Shown here piece by piece: positions 22,672 to 33,812 of a stretch of DNA of 64,000 nucleotides. Position numbers and translations under genes: made by a program. The notes below the pieces were generated by a model. That model was not told the origin of the DNA, did no database searches, and saw only the letters and a list, made by a program, of their open reading frames with translations. The stretch comes from Chlorella sorokiniana (taxonomy: Eukaryota > Chlorophyta > Trebouxiophyceae > Chlorellales > Chlorellaceae), in contig CP084616.1 of NCBI GenBank assembly GCA_025917655.1, positions 434,001 through 498,000 of the forward strand, given 5' to 3'. Each line of letters begins with the position of its first letter. Positions within the stretch are counted from its first letter, which is position 1.

Positions 22672-25600
22672 TCACCGCCGCGGCAGGCGCGCTGCGCCCG
22701 CTGCGCCGCGCTGCGTCAGCTCCTGCTCCCTGGGCTCGTGTTTGACCACCAGCGTGTAGCGCTGGCCGTGCGTACCGCCTGCGGGGCCGACGTACCGCCG
22801 TACCGCCACCACGACCGCCGCCAGCAGCAGCGTGGCCAGCGCCAGGATGCCCGCCAGCGCCGCCCACCCCGTCAGCGTCAGCACCTGTTTGTGGTCGGCG
22901 GCGGCTGCAGGGGGCAGGTAGTGCGGGGGGCGGGGCAGGAGGGGGGCGTGTGTGGAGGGGGCAGGGGCAGGAGGGGCAGGCTGGCATCGGTGCCAGGCTG
23001 TCGTGGGGCAGCCCAGCTGGCAGGGGCACACGCCTCCTTTGAAGCGACGGGATGTTGGCCCACCATTACCCTGCCCGGCTGCCCTTGCCCCCTCACAAGC
23101 CCACGCAACCAGGCACCCAGATGCTGAAACACACGCAGCCTCGCGTCAACACACCCAACCTGCGCGTCTCCCCCGCTCCGCCTCACACCTCAGCATCCGG
23201 TTTGGCCTCACCCCCTCACACGCTCACAGCCCCCAAATTCTCCTCAGCTTCCACCCATCGCAGCTCACCCGGATTGTGCAGCGTGCCCTCGCTGAGCCCC
23301 AGGGACGACTCGATCGACGCCAGCTGCGTGACCATGGCGGCGGCGGCCAGCCCGTCCCGGAAGGCGGCCAGGCCGTCGGGCGGCAGCGCGAGGTCCAGGA
23401 AAGCGAGGCAGGAGGGCGAGAGGAAGGGCTCCGCCCGCCCCTGACCCTCTCTCTCCGAGGCAGCGCTGCCGCCGCCGCCGCCGCCGGCGCGCTTGCCCGC
23501 CAGGCGCCGCCGGGCGCCGCTCCCCCGCCGCCGTCATCGTCCCCGGAGGCGCCGCTGCCCTCCTCCGCGCCCTCCTCGTCGCCGCCCCCTCATCAGCGCC
23601 ACCGCCGCCGCCGCCGCCGCCGCCGCCGTTTCCGGAGGCGGAGGCCTCCAGGGCCGCTCGGTCCTGCGCGGCTTCCCTGGCCAGGCAGGCGGTGACGGCG
23701 CCAACGGGAACGTGGCCCGTTGGCTGCCCCGGCATCAGGGCAATGGGTTGAGGGCAGAGCGTGTACACATCTGTGTCGCAAACCTCCACCCCGGGCTGGC
23801 CCTGCGGGAAAGCACAGAGGCAGGAGCAAACTCAAGGGAGCTGGGTCGGAGGCGGGGGGCACGGCAGCGGGAAGCGGCGACGTTAAGGGGCCAAAGTTGT
23901 GACGGCAGGCGCGAGCGTCGGGAGCAGGGCGCATTCTTTGCTGCCAGCTCTGTCCCTAACCCGGCCCCCTCCTTCCCCTCGCACCCACCACCCCCACCAT
24001 CAACACCCCCACCCCACCAACCAACACCCCGCGGCAAACCCACCGGCTTGTAAAAGTCCAGGGCGGTGCGCGCGACGCGCGCCAGCTGCGCCGCGCACTC
24101 CTCCCGAGCTCGCCCGCCGCGCCCAGCAGGCAGCGCGCCGCCGCGCCGTCCAGCGCGTCGGCGGTGGCGTTCTCCGCAGCGCAGCGCGTCCGAACGTCGG
24201 CGGCGCAGGCGGTGCGGAGCAGGTAGTCTGGAAGGGGTGGGGGAAGGCCCGTGGCGGGTTCAAGTGTTTCTGAGGGGGCAGGGGGCAGGCGCTGGCTGTT
24301 GGGTGTGTGATGGGGTTGGATGCTTTCTGTCGGGAGTGCAGGAGGGGCAGGTGGGGCTGCGCAGCAGACCCTCCTCCTGCCACTCCCCATGCCCAAGCAC
24401 CCCCATGAAACCGCAGGCCCCCAACCACCACACGCACGCACGCACACACTCCACCCCACACACCAGCGCGCATGGAACCACGGCCTACGCCCCACCCCTC
24501 CACCCACCTGTGCGCCAGTCGCGAAGGCGCCGCTCCTGCACCGCATCCAGCTCCTCCAGGCAGACGGGGAGAAGTCGGGGCCCCCGCCGCCGCCGCCAGC
24601 AGGCAGTTGAGCACCGCGGAGCGGCCGGGCGCAGCGAGGCGCAGTGCGCGGCGCGCTCCTGCCGGCAGGCGGCCGCCAGCGAGGGGTGCAGGTCGATCGA
24701 GCCAGCCTGCTTGTGAAGGGGGGATGAGGCGAGGGGGATATTACTGTACTTGCAGAAAGCCTCAAGTTGTGGGGCTGTGGGAATGGGAATGGGAGAGAAA
24801 AACCTCGGGTTGCGGGGCTGTGGGGGCCAGGCGGGGAGGGACAGCGGGTGGCAGGAGCGAGGCCCTGGCAAAGCTTCGCCGGTGTTGTATGGGGCGGCTC
24901 ACAGCCTGGGCGGTGGAGGAGGAGCGAAGGGTGGCCACCCTCGTGCTGTACAGTTGCGAAAGCCACGAGCCATCATCCCTTAACAGTGCCGCCCACAGCA
25001 CCAGCAACGACACCCTGCAGCAACCCACGCGTCTCCGACCGCCGCCATCCAACCAACACACCCACCACACCACCCAGCACCCCAGCGCTCCCTCCACACT
25101 GCCTCCCCAGCCCCACCCACCTGCATCAGATCCAGCCGCACCTCCTCGCGGCGGCACGCCGCGCTCAGCTGCGGGCGGTTGCGGTGCAGGCAGGGCAGCA
25201 CGCCGCCGTCCTCCTCCCCGCCGCACAGCTGCTCCACATCTGTGCGGCACGCCTCCGCCAGCGCAGCATCGTTGCTGCGGGGTTGGGGGCGGGGGGGGTA
25301 TGGGCTGGCGAGGTGCAGATCGGGCCCAGGGAAGGGTGGCCAGCCCAACAACGGGCGGCAGCGCTGCGACACAGCCTGGTGCAGAGGCAGGCCGAGCTCC
25401 CTGCACAGCGCGGCGCTCTGGGCGTCGGCGCCTGCCCCGCCCTTCCGCCGCCCTCCCTCCCCCGCCGACCGCAATTGGCTGCCCTTCAGCGAGCCTGCCG
25501 CATGGTGCAGCGCAGCGCAGCGCAGCGCGCCCGGTGCCGCAGGTGCAGCGCAGCACAGCGCGGCGCAGCACAGCGCGCGCCCTGATAGCACGGGCAACCA

Positions 25601-28600
25601 GCGGCTGCGGGGCTCACCCGAACGAGCGCACTTGCATGCGCTGGAAGTAGCGCAGCTCCGAGCGGCACTCCTCCTCCAGCGCCGGGTCCTCCACCAGGCT
25701 GGACAGGCAGTGCAGCATGGCGCCGCCGCAGGGGCCCTTGCCTGCGGCGCAGCGGCGGGGAGGAGCGGTGGGCAGGGCGGTTGCGAGGCCTTGGCCGCAG
25801 AGGCCGTGTTTGAGGCGCCAAGGTTGGCGAGCAGCCGCAGCGCAGTGTTGACAGCTCGGATAATTGAACGGATGGTTGAGGCAGGGTTTCTTCCAAGAGA
25901 CCAACCAGGCAACGCAGGCCCTGCAACGACGCCCAGCCCTCATCCCAACACCCCCCTCCTCAAGCGCCTTGATGGCTCACGTTCTGCGCCGCCGCACACG
26001 CCGGGGCAGGACTTGGCGGCGGCGGCCTTGCAGGCTGCGGCCAGGCGGGCGTTGAGGCGGTAGTCCTGCCCGGCCCTCGCCTCATAGGCAGCCACCTCGC
26101 TGCGGCATGCCTCGGACACTCCCTCCGTCTGCTCCGCCACCGCTGTCTGTAGACAGCTGCAGCGCAGCGCAGCATAGGGCAGCGAGGCACCGCGGGGACG
26201 AGTGTGGTTTTGAGTGTGGCTTCAGCAAGATGATCGGCGAGGGCAGGCAGTTGGGGAGAGCGGCGGGCGGTTGCAAGGGGAGGAGGGCCCGGAGGTGGTG
26301 CGCCAGCTGGCGCGACGCGGCAGCGCGGCCAGCAGCAGCCTCCACACAACACACGACACCCCGGCGGCGGCAGGAGGTCCGGCAAGGCGCCGCCGGGCCA
26401 GCCGCCCCCTCCCTTCCCAGCACACAAACAGGCACACAAGCACGCCTGCAGGCTCGCAACGAACGCGAAACAGTACCGCTGCCGCCTCTGGCGCACGCAG
26501 GTGAGCAGCTTCAAAGAAGCCAAGCGCACCACACCGTAGGCAGGTCTGCCGCTCACCGAATGGCACGGCCGTGCGCGCGCGGCACCCCCTTGCAGAAGCG
26601 CTGCAGCTCGCGGGCGCAGGCGCGCTTGAGGGGCCAGTTGAAGTCGACGGACTCGGCCAGCGCCACCTCAGCATCGAACAGCAACGCGGCGCAGCGCGGC
26701 GCCAGCGCCTCGCGCTTGGCGGCCAGGCAGGGCAGCACGCCGGGCGACCCCGGCGGGATCTTGGAGCACAGGCGGCGGCGGTCGTCGGCGCACGCCTCAG
26801 CCAGGGGGTGGTCGAAGGTGGCAGGGTCGCGCATCGTGGCGGCGACCACGCGCCGCACGCGGGCAGCGCACACCGGGTCTCGCAGGTCGTCCCTGCGGGG
26901 TTGGCGGCGGATCAGGGCACCAAGCAGGGCGGCAGCGAGATGGCGAGGGGAGACAGGGGCGCTGGGTGTGCCGCCCCCACCCCATTTTACCCAAAGACAA
27001 CCACAGACCCACAATCGACAAAACGCCCCCCGCCTGGCATCCTGCAGGCACTTACCCCACCCACTGAAATCCCACCTACTGAATACCACCCATGAATAGC
27101 CCCCTTCCCCCAAACGCACCTTGAATCCTGCAGGCACTTGGACAGGCTCTCCTCGTCGACCGTCAGCCCAGCCCCCAGGTAGTCAACTGCCTCAAACAGC
27201 TGCGCCGCCACGCCGCCGCACAGGCGCCTCGCGTCGTCGGCACAATGGGAGCGCAGCACGGAATCGAGGCGGAAGAAGCCTGGGAGGTGGGTGTGGGTGT
27301 GGGTGGGAGGTTTGGGGGTAATCTTTGCCGGTCGGGTGACGCGGGATGAAGGGGGTGCGAGGTGTCTAGCGGGTGCTACGAGGGCACAGCGGCAGAATGC
27401 GGCAATGGCGGTGTACGGCAAGGCACACTGAGCGCGCGCGCCCCCCCCGCCGCCCCCCCTCCCCCAACCGCGCACACATGCCTAGGCACGCAGCAGCGTG
27501 CCCCACCCCTCAGCAGCCACACAGACGCTGCAGCCAGCAGGCCAACAGGAGCGGCGGCGGCGGAAGGAAGCCGCGGCGGCGGACAGAAGCGGCGGCTGCC
27601 AGCAGCGGCGGCTGCCAGCAGCAGCACCCACGTGAGCGGCGGGCAATGAGGGCGCGCAGCGCTGAGCGGCAGCCCAGCGAGAAGCCGGGCTGGTCCTGCT
27701 GCTCCTCCAGGCAGTCCTTGGCCGAGGCCTCGCCGGGCGCCACCCCCTCGCAAAACTGCAAGGCAGCCGGATGGGGCAGGGGGCAGGGTGGGTGGTTTGC
27801 TATGTGTGCGGGTGCTGAGCCGCCCGCATGCCTGGGGAGGGAGGGGCACAGCCTCCGGCTGCCGCCCTGGCAACCGAAGTGGAAGCGGAGGACCACCGGC
27901 CCCGGCAGCGCAACAGCGTGTCGCTGCCCACCCTGCGCTTGTCATCCATGCAGGCGCGCATGAGGCGCAGGCTGAGGCGCACGTCGTCGCTCTCCTCGAG
28001 CTCCTGTAAGTTGTCAGAGGAGGTGCGGGGGAGACGGAAGGACACACAGTTGACACCAGCACAGGAATACGGGTGGGGAGCAGACAGGCGGCGGCAGCTC
28101 GTGCCAGCCGCGGCCTGCTTCCCGCAAAACCGGGCTGGGGCGCAGCAGCGCGGCAGCGCGGCAGCGCGGGCTGCAAGTGTCCAGGGCTGCGCAGCTGCCG
28201 GCCTGGAAAGCGTCCTTGGCGTGCTGGGCGGGCCAACATGCGCAAGGGACGTCCGTCCTGAGGCCGCCTGGAAGCTCGCAGAAGGCGTGGGGAGCCGCGG
28301 CAAGAGCGGGCGAGGAAGAAAGCGCGGCGCCCGCACCTGTCGAAACAGCTCCGCCTTGCAGCCCCACTCCAGGTCCCCTTCCTGGGAGCGCAGGCACTCC
28401 TGCAGCAGGCGCAGCACAGCCGAAACCAGGCTGTGGGCGGAGGGCGCGTGGCCTGGCCGGCAGGGCGGCGGGGCCGGCAGGCCGCTGCATCCTGCCGCAA
28501 CGCTGCCCCCGTAAGCACAGCCCGCCTCCCCCAGGCACAGTACACCAGGCTGGCCAACGCAGTCAAATCACCGCGCCTCGCACACACAAAGCTCCCTCCC

Positions 28601-30357
28601 TCCTCCCAGGCAAATTTCCTCCGAGATGCGGAAGGAGCGCCCGACAGGCCGCACAAGACTTGAACGAGTCGAGGCAGCGACGCCCGCCCACCTGGACCTC
28701 GCCGCCGCGGTTGCCCGCGGCGGAGCACAGGCGCGCGCGGTCGCGGCGCAGGCCCGGAGGAGGCGGGGGTCCAGGCGGAAGTCGTCGGCCGCGTCCTGTT
28801 CCAGCATGGCCACCTGGAACTGCGGCGGAGGGAGCAACAGTGAACGAGGGATGAAGCAGGAGAAGCTGGGGAAGGGATGGCTGGGCGGGCGATGGTGGTG
28901 GGTCGGTGTGTGGGGGGGAGGGGAGGCTGACGCGACGGACGGAAAGGGGCGGAGGGCTGCGTTCTCCACACACACAGATGCACGCTGCAAGAAAAGCGCA
29001 GTGCCGAGCAATGGGGCGGCGTGCACGGTCCAGCGGCTCTGTCGGGCGCTTGGCTGGTGCCTGAAAGGGGGCCGGCCACCCCCGGCCACTCCCCTTGCCT
29101 GGCAGGGGCGGAGAGGTCGGAGCGGCGCGCGCGCAGGCACAGCTGCACGCCGCCCTCCTCCTCAGGCTCCACGAAGCTGCACAGGCGTTGCACGTCCGCG
29201 TGGCACGCCAGGGCTGGGGGGGTGGTGCGCGGGCAGCGTCACGCTGCTGCGCACGCTCATCAGACCCCTGGCCAGGCCCCCGGCCACGCTGGCATGCGCC
29301 ACCTCTGCCCCCCCATGCTGGCGTTGGGCCCCTGGGCGCGAGCCAGGCTCACCCGCCGCCACGTTTGCGTTGATGTTGGATGCAGCAGCCAGCTTGAAGG
29401 CGTCGATCTCAGCCTGGCACGCGCCGCCGATGCTGACGGACGCAAGCCCGCCGTCGCCGTCGGCGGCCGGCGAGAAAGCTTCCACCCCTGCCATGTGCGA
29501 CAGGCATTGAGCCAGGCGGCCGGCGCCGGGCCTCAGCACGCCGCAGAAGCGCTCGATCGCTTGCTTGCAGGCTCCTGCGGCAGGGGGACGGGGGCGGGCG
29601 GTAGCAACCTGGGTCGACCGAGTGAGAGTGTCGGCCTCGCGCCAGTCCCTCCACAAGGCAGCAAGGCAAGCATAGCGGCCACAAATATTGCAGGGACAGG
29701 AGCCGCAACGGCCTGCCAGCCCCCGGCGACGTGCAGGCAGCAGCGCTGCCGCTCTGCCGCATGCCTGTGACAGAGACGTCGCCGTGGCCTCCCGTCAGCT
29801 CCGCTGGCGCCGCTTGCTTGACCAGCGCGTTGACCACCTTCTTGCGTTTCCCCAGAAGCTGCAGAGCAGCTGCCTCCTGCACTGCCTGCTCCAGCTGCTC
29901 AGGAGTGGCGACCACGCCGCCTTTGCCGGCCGCGCCGCCGCCGCCGCCGTTGCTGCCGGCAGCGGCCGCGGCCGACGTCTTCAGCTGCCCGGCTGCGGGT
30001 TCTGCTTTATTAAGGCCACCAGCTGTGCCTGTTGCTGGATGGTCCTCATCAGGAGGTGTGACACCTTCCTGCTGGGCCTTGGTGCTGGCTTTGGGTTCTG
30101 GCTGCTTGCCTGCTGCTACCCTGCCGCCAGCGGCAGGCTTGTCGACCGCTTTGGTAGCCCCTCCCACGGCGGCACCCTTGGCGACAGCCGGTTTCGGGTC
30201 CTCTTGTGCCACGATCACTGCCGCTGCAGCCAAGAGCAGTGCAGCAAGGAGGACCTGCACACCGGGCGGCTTGCTTGAGGGTTGGGCATGTTGTTACCAG
30301 CTTCAAATGCATCTGCAAGATCGATCAAGTGCATCCTACCGCTATGCGCCTCCCCAT
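22672..30357 (-). CDS. GLG1: Golgi apparatus protein 1-like (GLG1 Cys-rich repeats), type I membrane protein
   Basis: An 18-base first exon (30357-30340, MGRRIA) splices to an exon starting at 30254, and the join completes a signal peptide (VLLAALLLAAAAVIVAQ). A Lys/Ala/Pro-rich stretch follows, then about fifteen small exons each carrying GLG1-type repeats with regular Cys, such as ACRTDVEQLCGGEE, LACHADVQRLCSF, ACADDRRRLCSK, SHCADDARRLCGG and TACAADVRTRCAAE. Near the C-terminus a single transmembrane helix (WAALAGILALATLLLAAVVV) is followed by a short basic cytosolic tail ending at TGA 22672. Family members are Golgi-resident receptors/chaperones for secreted glycoproteins and growth-factor binding in animals; the role in algae is unknown. 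Size and layout (signal peptide, repeats, one TM, short tail) match the animal protein. The upstream same-strand neighbour is a GT90 enzyme, so both products are expected in the secretory pathway. Confidence 0.9.
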
Positions 30358-30594
30358 CGCGAGGGTTGCGTCTCAGTTCAGGCCATCGAGTCCTGAACGG
30401 GCTGGCTATCAATCGCGGAGAGCTTTCGATCCATTTGTGAGGCAAGGTGCTGTGTTGCGCATCACGAGGGTTTGCAGGGGCGCCCAATCAGCCTTCGCCA
30501 CATCACCGCCGACACCCGCCAAAACCCAGCATCGCCCACCGGCCAGCTTTTCCTTTCCTCGCACAGGCCTTCGCAACTTTGGCAGAGCTTGGTG

Positions 30595-33500
30595 TTACGG
30601 AAATTTTCTCTCATTTCCTTCACCAACACTGCCGGCAGTGCCGCTGCCCGCTGCAGGACCTGCAACGTCAGCACCTTGTGCTCCTGCCGCTGCCTCCGCT
30701 GCACCTCCGCCGCCGCTGCTGCTCCCCTCCGCCTCCAGCTGCTTGGGCGTGTCGGGCAGGAAGTACAGCTCAGCGTACCGCTGCAGCGCGCCGAGCCAGT
30801 AGCAGTGCAGGGCCTCCGTGGTGAGCTGCTCCCGAGCAAAGGCCTGGCCCTGGCGGGCGATGGGCGGCTGCTCCCTCGCGCCCAGCGTGCCAGTCACCAC
30901 CTCCTTGATTCGCGGGGCTGCAGCACGGGGATGAGCATTGTTGTTGGAGAAAAATCGTGAAGGGAGGCAGCAACATCAGCAACGTCCACAGGCCGCAGCG
31001 GGGCTGGGCGGCGCTGCGCTGTGGCTCCACGCCCCTTGCGTTGTTGAGGCAGGTGCTGCGGAAACACGGCGTGTGCCGGTCCCCGCCAGCACAAGGCAGC
31101 AGCCTCGGCGCACTACCCCGCAGTGCAGGCCCAGCGTGTGCTCAGCGACTCTGCCGCCGCGCACCCGTCTGCGACACAAACACGGCTGGGTCCACGCCGC
31201 TGTCGGTGGCCGCCAGGCGCACGACGTGCACGCCGTCCTGCAGCGCCGGCTCGAAGAACTCGGTGTACTTTGAGGCGAACTTGAAGACGATGGAGCCGCA
31301 GGCCAGCTTGTACTTGAGGCCTGGGGGAGGGAAGGAGGGGGGGGGGGGCGACAATGCATGCGCCTGAGGGGTGGGTGAGGGGAGTGTGGGGGGTGGATAT
31401 GGGTGCGGCGCCCCCTTCCTCCGTGCCGTTTTGTATGGGTGCGTAAATGTGAGTGTGTGTTTGGGGGAGGGGCAGGGGCGGCAAGCCCAGATGCTGGAAG
31501 CAACAGGAGGGCCCATGGCTGCAGTTCAGCCGCTGGCGGCCCCTTTCCCCGGGCTGCAGCCCGGGCCACCGGGCGAGCTCACCCCCGCTGTAGCTGAACC
31601 CCGCGGTGTGCACAAGGTACTTGTGGTCGCACTGCTCGTCCAGCCACACAAAGGCGGGGGCCTTGGCGCGGGCCTGCCCCTCCGCTACCGCCACGAAGCC
31701 GGTGTCGGCGATGTCCAGCTCAGCGCCAAAGGCCTCCAGGGCGGTCATGGGGGCTGCCGGGCGGGGCAGGCAGCCAGTGGGTGGGTGCGCGGAGGGTGTG
31801 CAAGAGAGTGAGGGAGAGAGCGGGTGGGTGGAGGGCGCAGGGGAGAGTGAGACACAGTGGGTGGGAAGGTGGGTGGGCGGGTAGGGGCCTTCACAGTTGC
31901 GGGTGTGCCGCAAGGGTGGGTGTAGAGTCGATGCTAGCCCAGCAGGTGCACAGTGCTGGTAGCTGAGCATCAGGTGGCAGAGCGGTGAAGCAAGGAGGCG
32001 TGGAAAGGAGGCTGCGTGGGGCAGGGCCGCTGCGCGGCGGCTTGCCCAGATCCCCTACCCCCAAAATGCAGCCCCCACCCCTTGTGCCTGCGGCGGCGCA
32101 CCCGAGCCGTTGGCGTATGTTTGCAGCAGCGGCATGAGGCCCTTGCGCGGGCCCACGCCCCAGTTGGAGCGGTGGAACAGCGCCGGCCGCCGCTCGTGCC
32201 AGCCCACCATGTCGGAGCGGCGCTGCAGCAGCTCCTGCACTGCTTCCCAGCTGCTGTTGCGGTAACGCGCTTCCGGGTAGCAGTACCAGGTGAAGTCCGG
32301 GACGGGGATGTCGCTGTGCTGGTTGTCTGCAGAGGGCGTGAAACGGAAAGGGGTGTGAAGTGCAAGGAGCATGAGACAGCTTGAGAAGATGCGTGCACTA
32401 AGGTTGGAGCAGGGAAGACAAGGAAGCTACAGCAACCTGCTCTGCAGCCATCTGCCTCTCGGCATGCCATGCAAGGGCCACGCACGTGCAGCTCGTTCAG
32501 ATGCAACCGCCGCATGGCCGTGACCTTGCCCCAACCACACCCGTGCACATGGCAAACGCCGGCAGCTTCCAGTGCTGGCCTCGCCAGACGATCCCAAAGT
32601 CCTCGGTCTCCACGACGAAGCGCAGCGCGCGGTCGCCCAACAGTGCCGCCAGCTCGACATTGTACCGCTGCACCGCGTCCGCCAGCAGGCCCAGCATGCA
32701 CCGCTTCTTGTGCGGCTGGTTGGGCTTGGACACCTGCAAGTGACGCAACCGGCCGGCTGAGGGTACAAGCCCCACCGCATCACTGGGGCGCTCTCTTGCC
32801 CTTAGCTTAGACGCATGGAGCCCCTCCATGGGCAGCAACGCTTCCCTGCCGGCTCAGCACAGGTTGTTTAGGCCAGGCAGCAGCCCTGTCACCTCTATGA
32901 CCTCCATGCCCACCCGCCCCGTGGAGGCGTTGCGCTGCAGCACGACTTCGTCCATGCCCGGATGGTACCTGCGCATCCAGCAGCACGCGGTGAGCAGCGG
33001 GGGGATGAAGATGGCTCCACAAGCTGCACTACCACCAGCCCTTTGGCTGTGTTCATGTCGTGGCAAAGGCTTCTTATGCAAACCCTTTATTTGGAACTTT
33101 GTACAGGGAGCAGAAGCAAGCAAGCCGCTACTCACTTGCCCCACATGACCCCCGCAGCAGCGGCAAGCGCCTCCTCCGTGGACTGCGTGCTGCGATTTGC
33201 TGCGACCCATGCGGGCTGGTAAAACGTGTCCAGCGCTGGCTGGATCCAGGGATACTTGTCGAAACAGCTTCCCTGTGCTTGCTGAGGTCGGGAGGCAGAG
33301 CAGGGGGCAGCGTCGGTTGCCCTTATGCAGGTGGCGGCGGCTGCGGTGGCGGTGGCGGCAGTTCAGCACCCCCGACACCCTCCCCCATCGCTCCAAGTCG
33401 GTGCGTGCCTCCGGTTCTACCTCAGAAGAGGGTCCGATGGTGTCGTTCATCAGCTCCAGCTTCTGCTCTGCCGGGTGGATCAGTACTGAGGCAGTCCCAG

Positions 33501-33609
33501 CGCGCTGTTTGATGGCGCTGATTATTCCGAGCGTCAAGGCAAGTGCAAGGAGGGCCATCAATCGGGGCGGCAGCATCGTGTTTGGCCGCGGGCGAATGAC
33601 GGCGCGCAT
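30595..33609 (-). CDS. GT90 / CAP10-type glycosyltransferase (POGLUT-like)
   Basis: The ATG at 33609 is followed by a signal anchor (MLPPRLMALLALALTLGII), giving a type II ER/Golgi protein. Exons then carry YPWIQPALDTFYQPAW, YHPGMDEVVLQRNAS, LRFVVETEDFGIVWRG, the CAP10 core VPDFTWYCYPEARY and WHERRPALFHRSNWGVG, ALEAFGAELDIADTGF, CDHKYLVHTAGFSYSG, KLACGSIVFKF and EFFEPALQDGVHVV; the last exon ends at TAA 30595. The family includes protein O-glucosyl/xylosyltransferases and fungal capsule xylosyltransferases that use UDP-sugars in the lumen. Donor and acceptor here cannot be told. The stop lies 237 bp upstream of the GLG1 start on the same strand; its 5' end is 203 bp from a divergent gene. Confidence 0.9.
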
Positions 33610-33812
33610 AGCGCCGACCTCAGGCGGTCACCGCAGCGATGAATGAGGTCTCACTGTGACACGAGTAATGCCGCTTCCACTTACAGGTAAACTATAGTCT
33701 CACTTGCGCGCTGCTGACTTGTCCCTCGAAACAAGAAGAAAAGAGAGCTATGGCATGTGTGCCCGTTAGATATTCTTTGAACCGATCCACGCATAGATGC
33801 AGCAACGACACG
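33610..33812. promoter_or_regulatory. Divergent promoter region (GT90 / aminotransferase-like fusion)
   Basis: Only 203 bp separate the two ATGs, so promoters and 5' UTRs of both genes must overlap or abut. The stretch is AT-richer than its flanks. No clear TATA box is seen. Confidence 0.6.

Noticed and set aside
22672-30357. Splitting the GLG1 region into several short Cys-rich secreted proteins
   Set aside because: Small exons share regular splice sites, strand and repeat type, with one signal peptide at one end and one TM helix at the other; a single gene fits better.
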